A stretch of DNA of 64,000 bases, from the NCBI GenBank assembly GCA_030549495.1, contig JAUIRK010000196.1, forward strand, positions 124,001-188,000, written 5' to 3'. The position numbers were made by a program, and so were the translations under genes. Below the pieces are notes generated by a model. It worked only from the letters and a program-made list of their open reading frames with translations. It was not told the origin of the DNA and did not search any database. Positions 10,561 through 22,154 of this stretch are shown here, one piece after another. Source of the stretch: Nectonema munidae. Lineage: Eukaryota; Nematomorpha; Nectonematoida; Nectonematidae. How positions within the stretch are numbered: the stretch's first letter is position 1; each line of letters opens with the position of its first letter.

Positions 10561-12571
10561 TGTGTATCTTAGAGTTAAACTGTGAAAACAACGATTTCAT
10601 GAAATTCTTAAAAGATTCAAGAAATTTATGAAATCACTGTTCTACTTGAATAAATTCATAAGAAAAAGGGTATTATATAAATATATTATATAAATATAAT
10701 ATACAGTAATGCCATGAATTAATTAATCAAACCGGGGAAAAAAATGGTCTTAAAAAATTCAAGAACAAAATTTTTATTCCTTAAAAAAATAATTAATATG
10801 AAAAATACTTTGAAAGTGATGAGTTTTATACTGAAAAATGAGATAATCAATTGTGCAAGAATTAAATTTTTCTAAATTTCCTTATTTCGATTAGTGAATG
10901 AAAAACCGGGATTACTTATAAATCGACCGGCATTTCGTTGTTAAACAATGGCAAAACGTAGAAAAAATCACGGAAAATCTGAAAACCCTAAATGTAAAAT
11001 ATATGATTATTTATAGTCAGAAAATAAGCCGTCCCATCCCAGAAAAAAGGAAGGACCAAGAGCCGATGAAAGACAACATCAAAAAGCTTTTTGTAATGTG
11101 TTGACTGCAAAATATGTTATTGTTCAAAAAAGATGCCTTTTTTCAACTATAATAAAAAATTAACAATCTAGAAAGTAATGAAATATATTGTGCTTAAAAC
11201 TGATTTTTAGAAAACTGTGTCAATTCATATTTAGAAAATCGGTATTTTATTGTTGTATTAAAGAATTGGTTTACTTCGATAAAATTAGCTCTATGAAAGG
11301 AAATAATACTAAACGATAAATTATTATCATAATTCAAGCAAGGAAACTCTTGGGAAAGAGAGAATAAAAATTGTGTATGCCAAATTTAATGCTTATTTCT
11401 TTTTATTCTCTCCATTCATCACATTTTGCATCTAAAATCACTTTGGAATAAAATAAACGTTAGAATCAAAAGGCTTGGGAAGAAGTCGATGGAGTTAGTT
11501 ACTATAAAGAAATGCAAATATCTTAACGCCTGTGCACAACATCGTATAAAACGACAAAGTAAATAAAGATAACTCACGCTTTGGATAATGATTAATTACG
11601 GAATAAATTCTTTTAGAAACCAGAATGATAAGATCAGAAGTGAGATTTTATACTATAAGAAAGTAAAATGAGCTTACCATACCTTATTAAAGATTCAAAC
11701 TCAGTTTTTCTCATGTGTAGACAGTACAATTTTGTCATGGATGCGTCACGGGGCTTTGCTACGTCTACGACTGTCTGTTGGAGGAAATTGTGTTCAAATA
11801 TAGAAATGTTTGAGATTTTATTGTAAAAATCGTTTTAGAGATTGTATGCTTTGAAATATTTGCATAGTAAATTTATTCTTTTTTCTTTTTTTTAAATGTT
11901 AAATGGCAAAATTATATTTTTCTTATTCCTCAGATCCGCGTGATTTCTAGGAAAAGGAAAAAGAGCATTGCATGTTTCTGCTTTGCTTTGAGATATGTTT
12001 TCTGAGATTTAGTTGCATTTATCACTTTTCCCGACTTGATTAACATAAATTAATGATGTCCATATGGGACTTAGTCCTTCTGTTGAAATATTTCATTTTT
12101 GTATTTACATATTTAAAGCTAAAGAAAAAAATCTAAGATGAAAAATTCACCAATTTCTCATATAATAAACACTGCTAGAATAGAATGAATAAAAACATTG
12201 TATACTCACTCTTTCTCTCCCAATTGTGTTCCTACTCAACGCCCCCTTAGACGCCATTATTTCAAAGAAACACTCCTTACATATAAAATATACAGTGCAT
12301 AGAGAATTTAAAAAAGTAAAATAAAATGATTATAATGTAAAGTATAATGGCAAATTTCACAATTTTTTGCCAACATCTATCATCCTCCACGTGACCCTTA
12401 AATTTGTTGTATATATCCTTCAATTACATTAACTTTCAGTCTGATATCACTGAAATAACACACATATATACGCTTTCTTTAATTACTTAATATTTGCATT
12501 TTTCACTTTATAAAATTACATTTTTTCTCTGCCTATTTTTTTAAAAATATTTTTTACTTTTTTTCAGCTAT
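10561..12571. other. Unassigned AT-rich DNA
   Basis: 2 kb without a frame of gene quality, splice-supported homology or recognisable repeat ends. Only short AT palindromes around 10670-10705. Confidence 0.5.
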
Positions 12572-12722
12572 GGGGCGTGTATAAGGTTGGTTAGATACTG
12601 CGTTTCGATAACTCAAAGTCTTGGGTTTGATCCCACAATAAGCCCACTTTCCTCATAGTTAGATACAAGTGGCGTAGTTGTGCCTTCTCGATGAAAACAC
12701 TCCACAGTACCTTTACCTTAAC
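12572..12722 (+). repeat. tRNA-derived SINE, copy 2
   Basis: Same family as 6281-6440: GGTTGGTTAGATACTG head, B-box-like GGTTTGATCC at 12624-12633, and TTGTGCCTTCTCGATGAAAA before an ACCTTTACCTTA tail. Confidence 0.75.
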
Positions 12723-13153
12723 GTAATTAAACAAAACAATGAGAACAATTTTGCTTTTTTTTGTAATTTTTTAATGTTTTTCTCTATAATAAACAAACGA
12801 AAATACATAAAACAAAGAAAATAAAAGAATTATTGAATGAAGGATATTGAATAAAATCTGTGTAAGTTGTTTGCCCAGTTGAAACTGTTTAAAATGTTAT
12901 CAGGCATTTGTTTATAATATTTATAATAACGTTTTCCTCACACTTATACTTAAGAAACCAAACATTTTATATTTGGAAGCCAGAAACTACATTAAATTTG
13001 CAGTTTTGTCAAATTTTAATTATAAGTATTCAATAACACCTCGTGAAAAATGTTAAATATGTTAATCTATTATTCGCAAGCTAAGCTAATCCTTTTTTTA
13101 ATTCAAATTTAAAACGTGCAAAAATTTGACTAAATTTGTGTTTTTTGTTTCAC
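12723..13153. other. Unassigned AT-rich DNA
   Basis: Nothing supported up to the hAT target duplication. Confidence 0.5.
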
Positions 13154-13161
13154 ATATAGTG

Positions 13162-15678
13162 CAGGGTTGCCAGGTTGGCTTTTTTTAAGCCAAAAAGCTC
13201 GATTTAGGCTTTTTTTCATTTCAATTGGCTTATTTAAATTTTTTTTGGCTTTTCTCTTATTTGGCTTTTTTTTTGGCTTTTCCGTTAAATTTTGCTCCAA
13301 ACTTCCATTTCATCTATAACTTTGATAAGTTTTCTCATTTTAAACTAGAACATTTTATATAAATGCATCAAACTATTATTTAAGGTATTTCAGTATTAGA
13401 TGTTAGATGAAATATTTTTTCCTACAAGATTTTTGGCTTTAGATCTTTTAACATTTTTGCTTAACTTTTCTTTCTAATGTACAATAATTAAAAATTAGAA
13501 CATTTATTTTTTAGTTAAAATTTTTGAAAATATATATAATTTTGTTTTTTTAGATATAATACTTCGTAAATTGATTTAGAGCTGTTGATTCTTTGTCATG
13601 TTTTCTAAAAAGTGGAAGCCTTCTTATGATGATAATCGAAAGTACAACAAAAAATGGGAAAAAATATTTTCTTGGTGTAAAAAAGACGAAAATTCAGAAT
13701 CTGCTTTCTGTAAATTATGCCTGTCTACTATTGCTCCAAGACAAAGTAATCTTTCTAATCACGAAAAATCTGAGAAGCACAAGTCCAAAATTTTGACTCC
13801 GAGTCAAAGTCAATTGAAAGTTATAAAATTATCTCAGAAAAGTTACACCGTCAAAGAAGCTGAACTTAAGTTGGCAGTCAATATGGCTTGTCATTGTTCT
13901 ATTTCAACTATTGATCATTTGAGTGAAATTATAAGCTCATATGGAAAAAACAGTACATTAGAACATATTAGTATTCATAGAACAAAGTGCTCCTGCTTAA
14001 TTAAAAATGTTATTTCACCAGCTCTCAAAGTAGATTTCATAGAAGATTTTATTGACACCAAATTTGCACTTCTTGTTGATGAATCTACAGACATATCGAC
14101 CCAAAAAAACTTATGCATTCTAGTTAGATATTTTAGCATCAAAAAGAAAAAAATTAACACAGTATTTTTAGGGTTTGTCTCAGTTCATGAATCGACTGGC
14201 CAAACTTTGTTTTCAGCAATTTCAAATGAAGTTGAAAATTGTGGGCAAAGATTGGTAAACTGTATAGGATTTGCTTCGGATGGGGCATCAAATATGATAG
14301 GCTGCTACAACTCAGTATGATCGAGGTTAAAAGAAGTGTCTCCAAATTGTGTGCAACTCCGATGTACTTGTCATTCATTATCATTATGTATTCAAAAAGC
14401 AGTTTCAAAACTTCCTTCGCATATTGGATTTTTAATTTCCGAGATTTCTCAGTGGTTCCGACACAGTGATTTACGAAGAGAAAATTATAAAGAACTTTTC
14501 AGACAAATGAACTTTGATTCCTTGAATGAACCTATCAGATTGGTTTCTCTTCCTTTTCAAAGTCCTTCAGTAACACGATGGTTGGTACGCGGTAAAGTAA
14601 TGTTTAACATTTTGGAAAATTGGAAAGAACTTAAAGTTTATTTTATGAGTGTTGAATCTGAGCAAAAAGATTTAGACAAAAAGTATAAAACAAAGCTCAT
14701 AAAAGAAATGTTGGTAGACGATAAAAACTATTTGTATTTTGTTTTCGCTACTCCTGTTGTCCAAGAGTTTGAAAAGTTAAATTGTGTTTTTCAACAGACC
14801 AATCCAGACCCAGAAAAAGTATATCAGCAATTATTTATGCATTTCGAAAGCTTGAAAAACAGAATTTATACTCTAAATGGAGACAAAAAAGACCTTGACC
14901 AGATTGATTTTGGTATAAAATTCTTAGATGAGTTTAAAAAGTTTCTAGCCCAAATGAAAAGAGTAAAAGTGACTATGAGTTGAAGCAAGTTAAAGAAAGA
15001 TGTGCGAAAATGCTTGAAGAAGCTCTTAATCAAGTGAGTACAAGACTTCCTGCAACATCTGACATATTCAAGGGATTATCATTACTTAGTCCAGTGTGTA
15101 TACTGAATCAAGTTATTCGGCCTAAATTCAAAGATTTACCCTTTCTTTATTTGATAGATGAAGGTAAAATCAATATTATTGAAGAGCAGTATAGGAAAAT
15201 ACTGTTTACTGACTGGAAAAATGACAGACAATTTAAAGAAAAAGGACTGAATAACGAAACAGAAAGTTTTTGGATAGGTGTTTTTGAACATGAAGAATTT
15301 AAAGAATTGGCTGAGTATGCTCTAACTTGCTTAATTACACCGGTGAGCAATGCAGTTGTTGAAAGAATTTTTTCTCTAGTATCTTCAGTCAAAAATAAAG
15401 CAAGAAATAGAACTGAACTGTGTCTTCTTGATGCTCTAATTAGAATTAAGACAGAGTTATATTTTTCGGGAAAATGTTGCAAAGACTTTGTTCCCACATC
15501 CTTGATGATGGAGAAGTTTAATTCTCAGAATACATACGGCGAGGAAACTTTTAATTCAGAAATTTTTTAGAATTTTAATTTCTAATATTGATTAGAGTAT
15601 ATTAATAAAATTTTTTGTGTTTGGCTTTTTTTCAGTTGTTATTTGGCTTAATGGATTGAAAGTTATCTGGCAACCCTG
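13162..15678 (+). mobile_element. Near-complete hAT transposon
   Basis: 2517 bp bounded by CAGGGTTGCCAG and CTGGCAACCCTG (12-bp perfect TIRs) and a perfect 8-bp target duplication ATATAGTG at 13154-13161 and 15679-15686. Subterminal DNA is packed with TTGGCTT words: six within about 120 bp on the left and two on the right, all in the same orientation. It carries one transposase frame with two lesions. An identical flanking duplication implies a fairly recent insertion. Confidence 0.93.
13598..15570 (+). pseudogene. hAT transposase, one stop and one frameshift
   Basis: About 657 residues if read through. N-terminal zinc finger C38-x2-C41-x13-H55-x5-H61 (TTF/BED style, DNA binding). Catalytic region: LLVDESTDIS with Asp161, then CIGFASDGASNMIG with Asp228, then the RW-type VTRWLVRGK block. 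The C-terminal dimerisation block is ALTCLITPVSNAVVERIFS, holding the conserved Glu, followed by SLVSSVKNKARNR. An in-frame TGA at 14318-14320 replaces a probable Trp codon (NSV-stop-SRLK), and the frame shifts by one near 14975-14985. Otherwise the family's length and motifs are kept. Resembles the ZMYM/DUF4371-type hAT proteins common in invertebrates (from memory). Confidence 0.9.
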
Positions 15679-15716
15679 ATATAGTGTATTTTGATCGGTC
15701 CGACAAATAATACTCT

Positions 15717-15878
15717 TTAACCCATTATAACCCAACAAGGTTTAAATCAAATAAAAAAGTCTAATTTTTTGAAAATAGTTCTTTACTGACTTTTTAAATA
15801 TATTACAATATAAAAAATTAGGGAAAATTTTTTTTCGTATTAAAAGAAATATGACTCCTTAAGGAGTCATTGGGTTAA
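15717..15878. mobile_element. TTAA-flanked MITE
   Basis: 162 bp with TTAACCCA at the left and TGGGTTAA at the right. The right side has a perfect ATGACTCCTTAAGGAGTCAT palindrome. It starts 31 bp after the hAT target duplication. Confidence 0.5.
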
Positions 15879-16195
15879 TACAAAATTAAAACTAATAAAA
15901 CTTTATTAAAATGAAAAACAAAAAATTAGGATTGATGAAAAGATTGCCAGCAATTTTTTAAGTGCAAAAAAATGTCACATTTTTTACATTTAATTTTTGT
16001 GTTTTTTTGCATAAAAAAAGTACTCTTTAATCAAGATCAAAGTTCATTTTATCATTGTGCTTTTGTGTTTTCTAACTAGTTTTAATCTGATATTTATCTT
16101 CAACTACCCCTTTTTTAATTTTTCTCTACTCTCTTGATTTCTTCATTATGTATACTAGAAATTTCTAAAGAAAAGTCTGAACTAATCAAGCTTCT
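15879..16195. other. Unassigned AT-rich DNA
   Basis: Nothing supported. Confidence 0.45.
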
Positions 16196-16900
16196 CTCTA
16201 AAGAATTTTTGTCAATAAAACGGGCTTCTCAATTATTTGAAATCAAATATATTTGGCATCGAAAACTAATCCCCAAAAGCATGGCATGAAAAAAATTGAG
16301 AGAATATTTAGCTTTAATAACATAATGAGCAAAATAAAAGTTCTCACATCTGAAAGATTAAATTTTCTAAAAAATTTAGTTGAAAAACAAAAGAATACTT
16401 ATTCCACAATTGCAAAGCAGTTTTAGATAAATAGCAAAAAAATGTACCAATTAAAGGGAAAAATCAATAAAAAAACTTGAATACAAAATAAAAACACAAC
16501 ATTTTAAACAAAATAAGTATTTGGAGAGTAAAATAGGATTCGTATTTTTCCATGATCACTTTTGAAGAAAAATTTTCTGTCAAAATTGCAATAAGTACAA
16601 TTCACAAGTATCTGGTTAATACTTTGAAAGTCACACTAAACGTGTAAATAAGGAAACAAAGAATGCATAATTAAAAGAAATTATTATGCTGAAGATTTTC
16701 AAAATTCTGCTTCCAAATCTCAAGATCGTTTATTTTGATTGCCGAAGGTGCGTTTAATTTACATTTAAGCCACTCACAAGCTCGTTCAAAAAAGGAACAA
16801 AAGCGAAAAACTGAGGTAAAATATGTCACTTGTTTTGGGAATGAATTCTTTCAAACGAATTCATAATGAAATCATTGAACGAAGACAATTAACTTGTAAC
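16196..16900 (+). pseudogene. Degraded IS630/Tc1-type transposase
   Basis: Scattered frames. LTSERLNFLKNLVEKQK with NTYSTIAKQF resembles an N-terminal helix-turn-helix, and near 16740 AEGAFNLHLSHSQARSKK resembles the DE(A/S)GFNLHxxxxxGRSxKG block around the second catalytic Asp of IS630/Tc1-type DDE enzymes. Many stops; ends undefined. Confidence 0.45.
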
Positions 16901-17124
16901 AGCAAGAAAATTTTTAAGATTTATTGATAAATTAAAGTAAGATATTACAATTAAAAACGATGCTTGGATTGTTACGTTCCTGTCTGTTCTCACACATACT
17001 TCACTTTGTATTTCCTCAACTTCACTCTGTATCAAATTTACAAGCCTTTAAGTATATGTCGTTTATTCTTCATTTTTCTTTGTTAAATACCCACTCATTC
17101 ACAATATTAATCGGTTATCGACCA

Positions 17125-17241
17125 CAGTCGACATATGTCAACTTTACAAAAATGTGAATCGTCTGCGTTTATGCTTTTTAATACAAATCTTCTGCTTTAC
17201 ACTCGATATCGTCTGATTATTCTGGTCGTTAAAGGGGTTAA
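17125..17241. mobile_element. piggyBac-like MITE (CGTCTGC subfamily)
   Basis: Right end GTCGTTAAAGGGGTTAA. The interior AATACAAATCTTCTGCTTTA and GATATCGTCTGATT match 49496-49619. Left end diffuse. Confidence 0.5.
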
Positions 17242-17254
17242 CTCAATTTTTATA

Positions 17255-17845
17255 CAGTCAACCCGCGCTTATTCGCGATTCAACATTCGTGGTTTTTACA
17301 GAGATATAACTACTTGCAGAAAATTTAACAATTGACCAAATGTACAATTTTTTTTTACAATCTAAAAAACAGTAATCTCAACTTTCTATCACTATATTTT
17401 TACACCTTGTAAAAAAGATTATTGATTCGATTTTTGAAGCTGATAAAAAGGAAGATGCAGCATCAGATAAGATATTACTTCTTATGTGAGAAACTCAAGT
17501 AATGAAGGTTTTAATTTTTTGTTATGCGAAAATATTTTATTCAATTTGTGTACAATTATTGACAACTCTGTAAGTAATTTTTTAAAACTTAAGTTATATA
17601 AAACAGAAGTTAACATTTTCGTATAGAGAAGTTGGAGTATATAATATTTAAATAAAGTTGTAAAGGGGGTTAAAAGATGCTAAAATGTTCAAATTAATAG
17701 TCTAAAACGTATGGAATTTCTACGTACAATCGAAAAAATTAGCTATGAGTCTCTTTCAGAAAAGTTATAAGTATTTGCGGATTTCCATTATTCGTGGTTA
17801 GCCTTGGAACCTAACCCCTGAGAAATAAGGGGATGAGGTTGACTG
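17255..17845. mobile_element. Non-autonomous pogo/Tigger-type element
   Basis: 591 bp from CAGTCAACCCGCGCTTATTC to GATGAGGTTGACTG with TA on each side (17253-17254, 17846-17847). The TIR style is that of pogo/Tigger members of Tc1/mariner. A short frame (LIENIFEADKK-like, about 17420) may be a remnant of a transposase C-terminus. Confidence 0.7.
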
Positions 17846-18172
17846 TATAAAGCATTGATTGCAGAAAGCTTACACAATCCCAATGACAATACATCATTTT
17901 CTCTTTTATTTACAGGTATATTTATCCTGCTTGATGTCAAATTTGTCTATTTGATATTAAATGTGTGTGTTTTAATCTGATTTAACGTTGACTTATAGAT
18001 TGTATGTCTGTTTTTATTTTCTTAAGTTTTGATTTAAAGTGTAACTATTTTCTGCAATAAACTATTCTTCTTCAAAAAAAAATTGTTTGCTTCCTTTTTC
18101 AACAGAATTTTGTATAATTAAAGCAGAAGGTTTTCATTGTTTGGGACACCGATGTCATACTGGTTCCAAAAG

Positions 18173-18626
18173 CAGGGGTGGATCTGGAAATTGGCATTAG
18201 GGGGAGGGGGGGGGGGGGTGGATTTTACTAAAATAGAACTCCAATTTCAAGCATATAAATTTAAGCTTTATCAAAATTTTTAAAACAAAAAGAAGAATGA
18301 GAGCATTAAAACGATCCTCATTCATTGAACTGCGAAGTGAATTGATGTGGTAAAACTTGGTGTGTTTAAATAATAAATTTACAAAAAAAATTGGATAATA
18401 TAAAAGTAATAAGTGTCACACTTAACTACGATTGAAAAATAAAAAACTTTTTAGGGCTTCTCACTTTAGAGAAAGATTGATTCTAAAAAACGAGTTGCAG
18501 AAATCATCATAATACTTGAGTTCTACGAAAAGAATTAGATCAAGAAAAATTTTCAAGCAATTGGCAATGCAATTTTGGGGGGGGGCGTACGCCGGTTTCG
18601 CCCCCCCCCCTTTAAATCCGCCAGTG
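18173..18626. mobile_element. hAT-type MITE end(s) with G/C runs
   Basis: Left CAGGGGTGGATCTGGAAATT followed by a G run; right side a C run, then TTTAAATCCGCCAGTG. The style matches MITEs at 42668 and 50361, but no matching 8-bp duplication was found. It may be two overlapping insertions. Confidence 0.4.
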
Positions 18627-19654
18627 GCATGAAAGTCAAATTTCAATAATGAAGAGCATGAATACATATAAAGAGTGACTAACACACTTCAGTATTTGAA
18701 GCAGATATTTCATTTAAGTTGTTCTTTAATTGTACAGAAATTGGTGATTTGGCTTTGCTTTGAATAGTTTCAACTTTTAAGTGTATCCATGTATAAAATA
18801 AAGGGACAAATTTTTATCTGGCTGTATTCAAACTTACTCGAATTTGTTTATAGAGATAAAAAGGGCATTACTTGATTGAGAGCATAAGAAATTTTGTTTT
18901 CTTTACGCCTTCAACTATTTCCCTCACTCAAGAATAATATAATTAAATTATGCTTAAAAGTGCGACACTGGATTTCCAATTTTAGTGACTTTCGCTAAAA
19001 TGTACTCACAAAGCAATGGATGAAAATCGATTTGACCCTTTTTAGAACGGCATGTCTAAACTATCAGCCAAAATATTGAATAAATATTTTTAAAACTAAC
19101 ATATCTGTTTTGCAATACTCAGATAACCTGCTTGATTACTGTTAGTTAAAAAGCCATTCAAGTACCCTTGCATGTAGTTAAAGGAAATTTTAACGTCCGG
19201 AGATGTTTATATGTACTAATTGAAATTAATTTTAAAATTTTTGAATTACCAGCGATATTGTTGCTTAATTTTCTTATTTTTTTCATTAGTGTCAAGTTAA
19301 ATTGGAAATAGTTCGTTGCTTAGCTCATCTCCAGATTTTATTAGGGATAGACATGAAATTTTTTCCTATCTTTCATCATAAATTACGTAATAACTTTATT
19401 CGCCCCCATCTAGCAATGATTGTATCCATTGCCTAGAAAAATGTTTGTGTCCAAAACTGCGTGGACAAAATGTAAGTTTACTGCACCGCAATATCTAGTG
19501 TAGATGAAGATATAATAATGATAATAATTAGTATTATTATTTTAGAACTCAATGTTTTCAAGCTTTTTAGCTCTTCACAGAAAAATTACTCAGCGTAAAA
19601 AGGAATAAACGTCTAATTATTACAAAATCATACTAAATTTCTTCAAAAATGAAA
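18627..19654. other. Unassigned AT-rich DNA
   Basis: No supported gene or repeat. Confidence 0.5.
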
Positions 19655-20788
19655 GATAATATTAAAGCACTTTTTATCGTGCACTGCCAGATCGAACTTT
19701 ATGTCTGTGAAGAAGATTGTACAAGCGGAAAAACTTCTAAAGAAAGATTAACCATTCTTTTAGCGTGCAACATGATGGCGAGTTTGAAAAAGCACTTGTC
19801 ATAGGAAAAGCTTCTAAACCTCACGCATTTCGTAATATCAATTTTGATACGCAACTACCTGTTACTTGGCGTCATAATAAAAAATCATGGATTACGAGAT
19901 ATCTTTTTTTCAAGAATGGCTATTGAGCTTTGACGGCAAAATGCAGAAAAAAAGACGAAAAATACTTGTTTTCTTAGATAATGCGACATGTCATACTCAT
20001 GATATTAGTCTAACAAGTATTAAAATAATCTATCTTCGGCCTAACACTACTTCCTCTATAAAACCTCGTGATCAAGGCATTTTTCAAAATTTTAAAACTC
20101 ATTATAGAAAAATGGTTATAAAAAAATTATTATAGCAAATACATGATATAACCAAAATATCACAACTTATTTCAAGCATCAATGTACTTCACGTTGTTAA
20201 ATGGATAAGTGAAGCTATTCAATGCGTCAAACCAGAAATTGTTTTCAAATGTTTCAAGGCTGCAGCAGGCCTTCCTGAAAAAAGTAATGCAACGGAATGT
20301 GAGTACTTCGAAGAAGAAAAAAGTGTAGCTTTTGATTCTTTATTAAACATCGTTGATGATAAATTTCAAGCACCAAATATAAATTTTGATGAATATGTCA
20401 ATATTGACTGCAATGTTCCAACTATGGAATAGATTAATGAAGATTGGGAAAAAAATCTCAATGAATACAAAGACAAAGGAAGTATTGAAAATTAAGAAGA
20501 AATTGAGGATAATTTTGATGAAAGTTTAATAAAAATTTCTTCATTTAAAGAAGCAAGGAAAATGGCATCATCTTTAAAAAAATTTTGCATAGAAAAATAT
20601 CTTGATATGTGGGTCCATATTTGCTAAAGCTGAAGATGTTAAAAAAAAATAGTAATAGTAGACAAACTACACTTACTGAATTTTTTAATGAAAACTATAA
20701 ATTATTTATAATCTATATAGCGCTCACCTCTTTGATACGGTCAAAAATAGACAGTCTTTTTGATGACGGTTTTAAAGAGGTTTGACTG
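19655..20788 (+). pseudogene. Tigger (pogo-type) transposase relic
   Basis: ALPDRT/GEFEKALVIGKASKP and FRNINFDTQLPVTW pieces, then an open stretch at 19887-20135. That stretch has KILVFLDNATCH (second catalytic Asp) and LRPNTTSSIKPRDQGIFQ (third Asp), followed by NFKTHYRKMV. Further frames run to about 20720 with FEEEK and LTEFF. The right end is AGAGGTTTGACTG next to TA. The 5' half with the DNA-binding domain and first Asp is missing or unreadable; multiple frameshifts and stops. Confidence 0.85.
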
Positions 20789-20846
20789 TATATAAGAACT
20801 CCATAATTTAAAGCTTAAAATGTTTATCCCTATTAATTATTGTAAC

Positions 20847-21003
20847 CAAGCCCGTCGATAAGGAAGGAGCAAGGCCCCATGTGATTTTTCCCCATTTGAA
20901 ACTCCTTTACCTAAATGTATGCACTTTCTTATATTCCCATCCCCATTAAAATCACTTTGCCCCCCCCCCCCCCTCCGTACTTGAAGTGAGCGATGGGGCT
21001 AAT
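20847..21003. mobile_element. Possible short MITE with C run
   Basis: Ends AAGCCCGTCG and CGATGGGGCT are roughly inverse, with a 14-bp C run inside, like other G/C-run MITEs here. No duplication confirmed. Confidence 0.25.
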
Positions 21004-22154
21004 TAAAAGAATCAAGTCTTTTATTCTAGAAATCAAATATATAGCATCTTTATCCTTAGATATTCGTTTTATTTAATATTTTATCAAGATTTCATAGAAT
21101 AGTTGGGAATGTTTTTACACTTTGCTTAAAATTTTTGTTAATAAAACTTAGTACAAATAATTTTATTTTCGTGTAATTTTTAGTGTATAACTTAGGGATT
21201 GGAATAGCTAATTTATAAAAATTTAAAGTTGGTAGAATATTTCTTCCAAAAAATTTAAACCTTCAATTTCTATTTAAAATGGCCAAATTTAAATTCACGG
21301 GTACATACTTGTCAATTCATAGACCGATTTCCTAAATAAATTTTCAAACAATTTATTTTACTGACTGAATATATGTGTAGGTAGAAAATGAAGATTTTAT
21401 AAGATGATTTGATAACATTTCCTTGCTAAAAATTTGAAAATTTAATTTTAAGCAAGAATGCATTTCAGTGATAACCAATTTATTTGATATGAAGTATGAG
21501 ATGAGATGCTGAGAAATATCTTTTAACTCCTAATCAATAATGCATCGCATAGTGGGTTTTCGAATAATTTGCTGTCGGATAAATGAGGTCTACCAATAAG
21601 TCTCTAATACGACCTTTTCATATGGTCTTTAGAAGACAGACATGTTTAGCCTTCGAACACCAAATATAAAATCGGTTCACCAAAAATTCAGCTCCCTTAA
21701 AATTTACAAAAGAGATAATTTTTAGTCATGGTATAAAACCTTCACTTGGTTAGAGTATATAGCTATCTAATAGATGGTACTTTTCTGTTATCATTTTCTA
21801 TTTTCATTAGCAGACGATTATTAGCATTAGTTTTTTAGAATGAATTTTTTACGATTAAGTCAAATATGTAATGATGAGAATTCTAGCATTTCTTTTTTCC
21901 AATCGAAAGGAATTCTTCATCAAGAACGAAAATGCCGAAATGGTCATATTATGAAACTGTCTGTTGACTTTTATGTGTAAGTTCATGTGGCAAGAGGAGA
22001 TCAAAGTTAAGGTTTTAATCATTTCGATAAAATACTTCCATATCATTTGCTATTGGGCTCCTCATTAGATAAGTAATATTACAATTTTCACTTATCATTC
22101 TATGTTTTTCCAACACTAAATAAAATTTTAAAGCGAAAATATATATTATATGTA
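21004..22154. other. Unassigned AT-rich DNA
   Basis: No supported gene. A pogo-like string near 21552 is too short to call. Confidence 0.45.
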
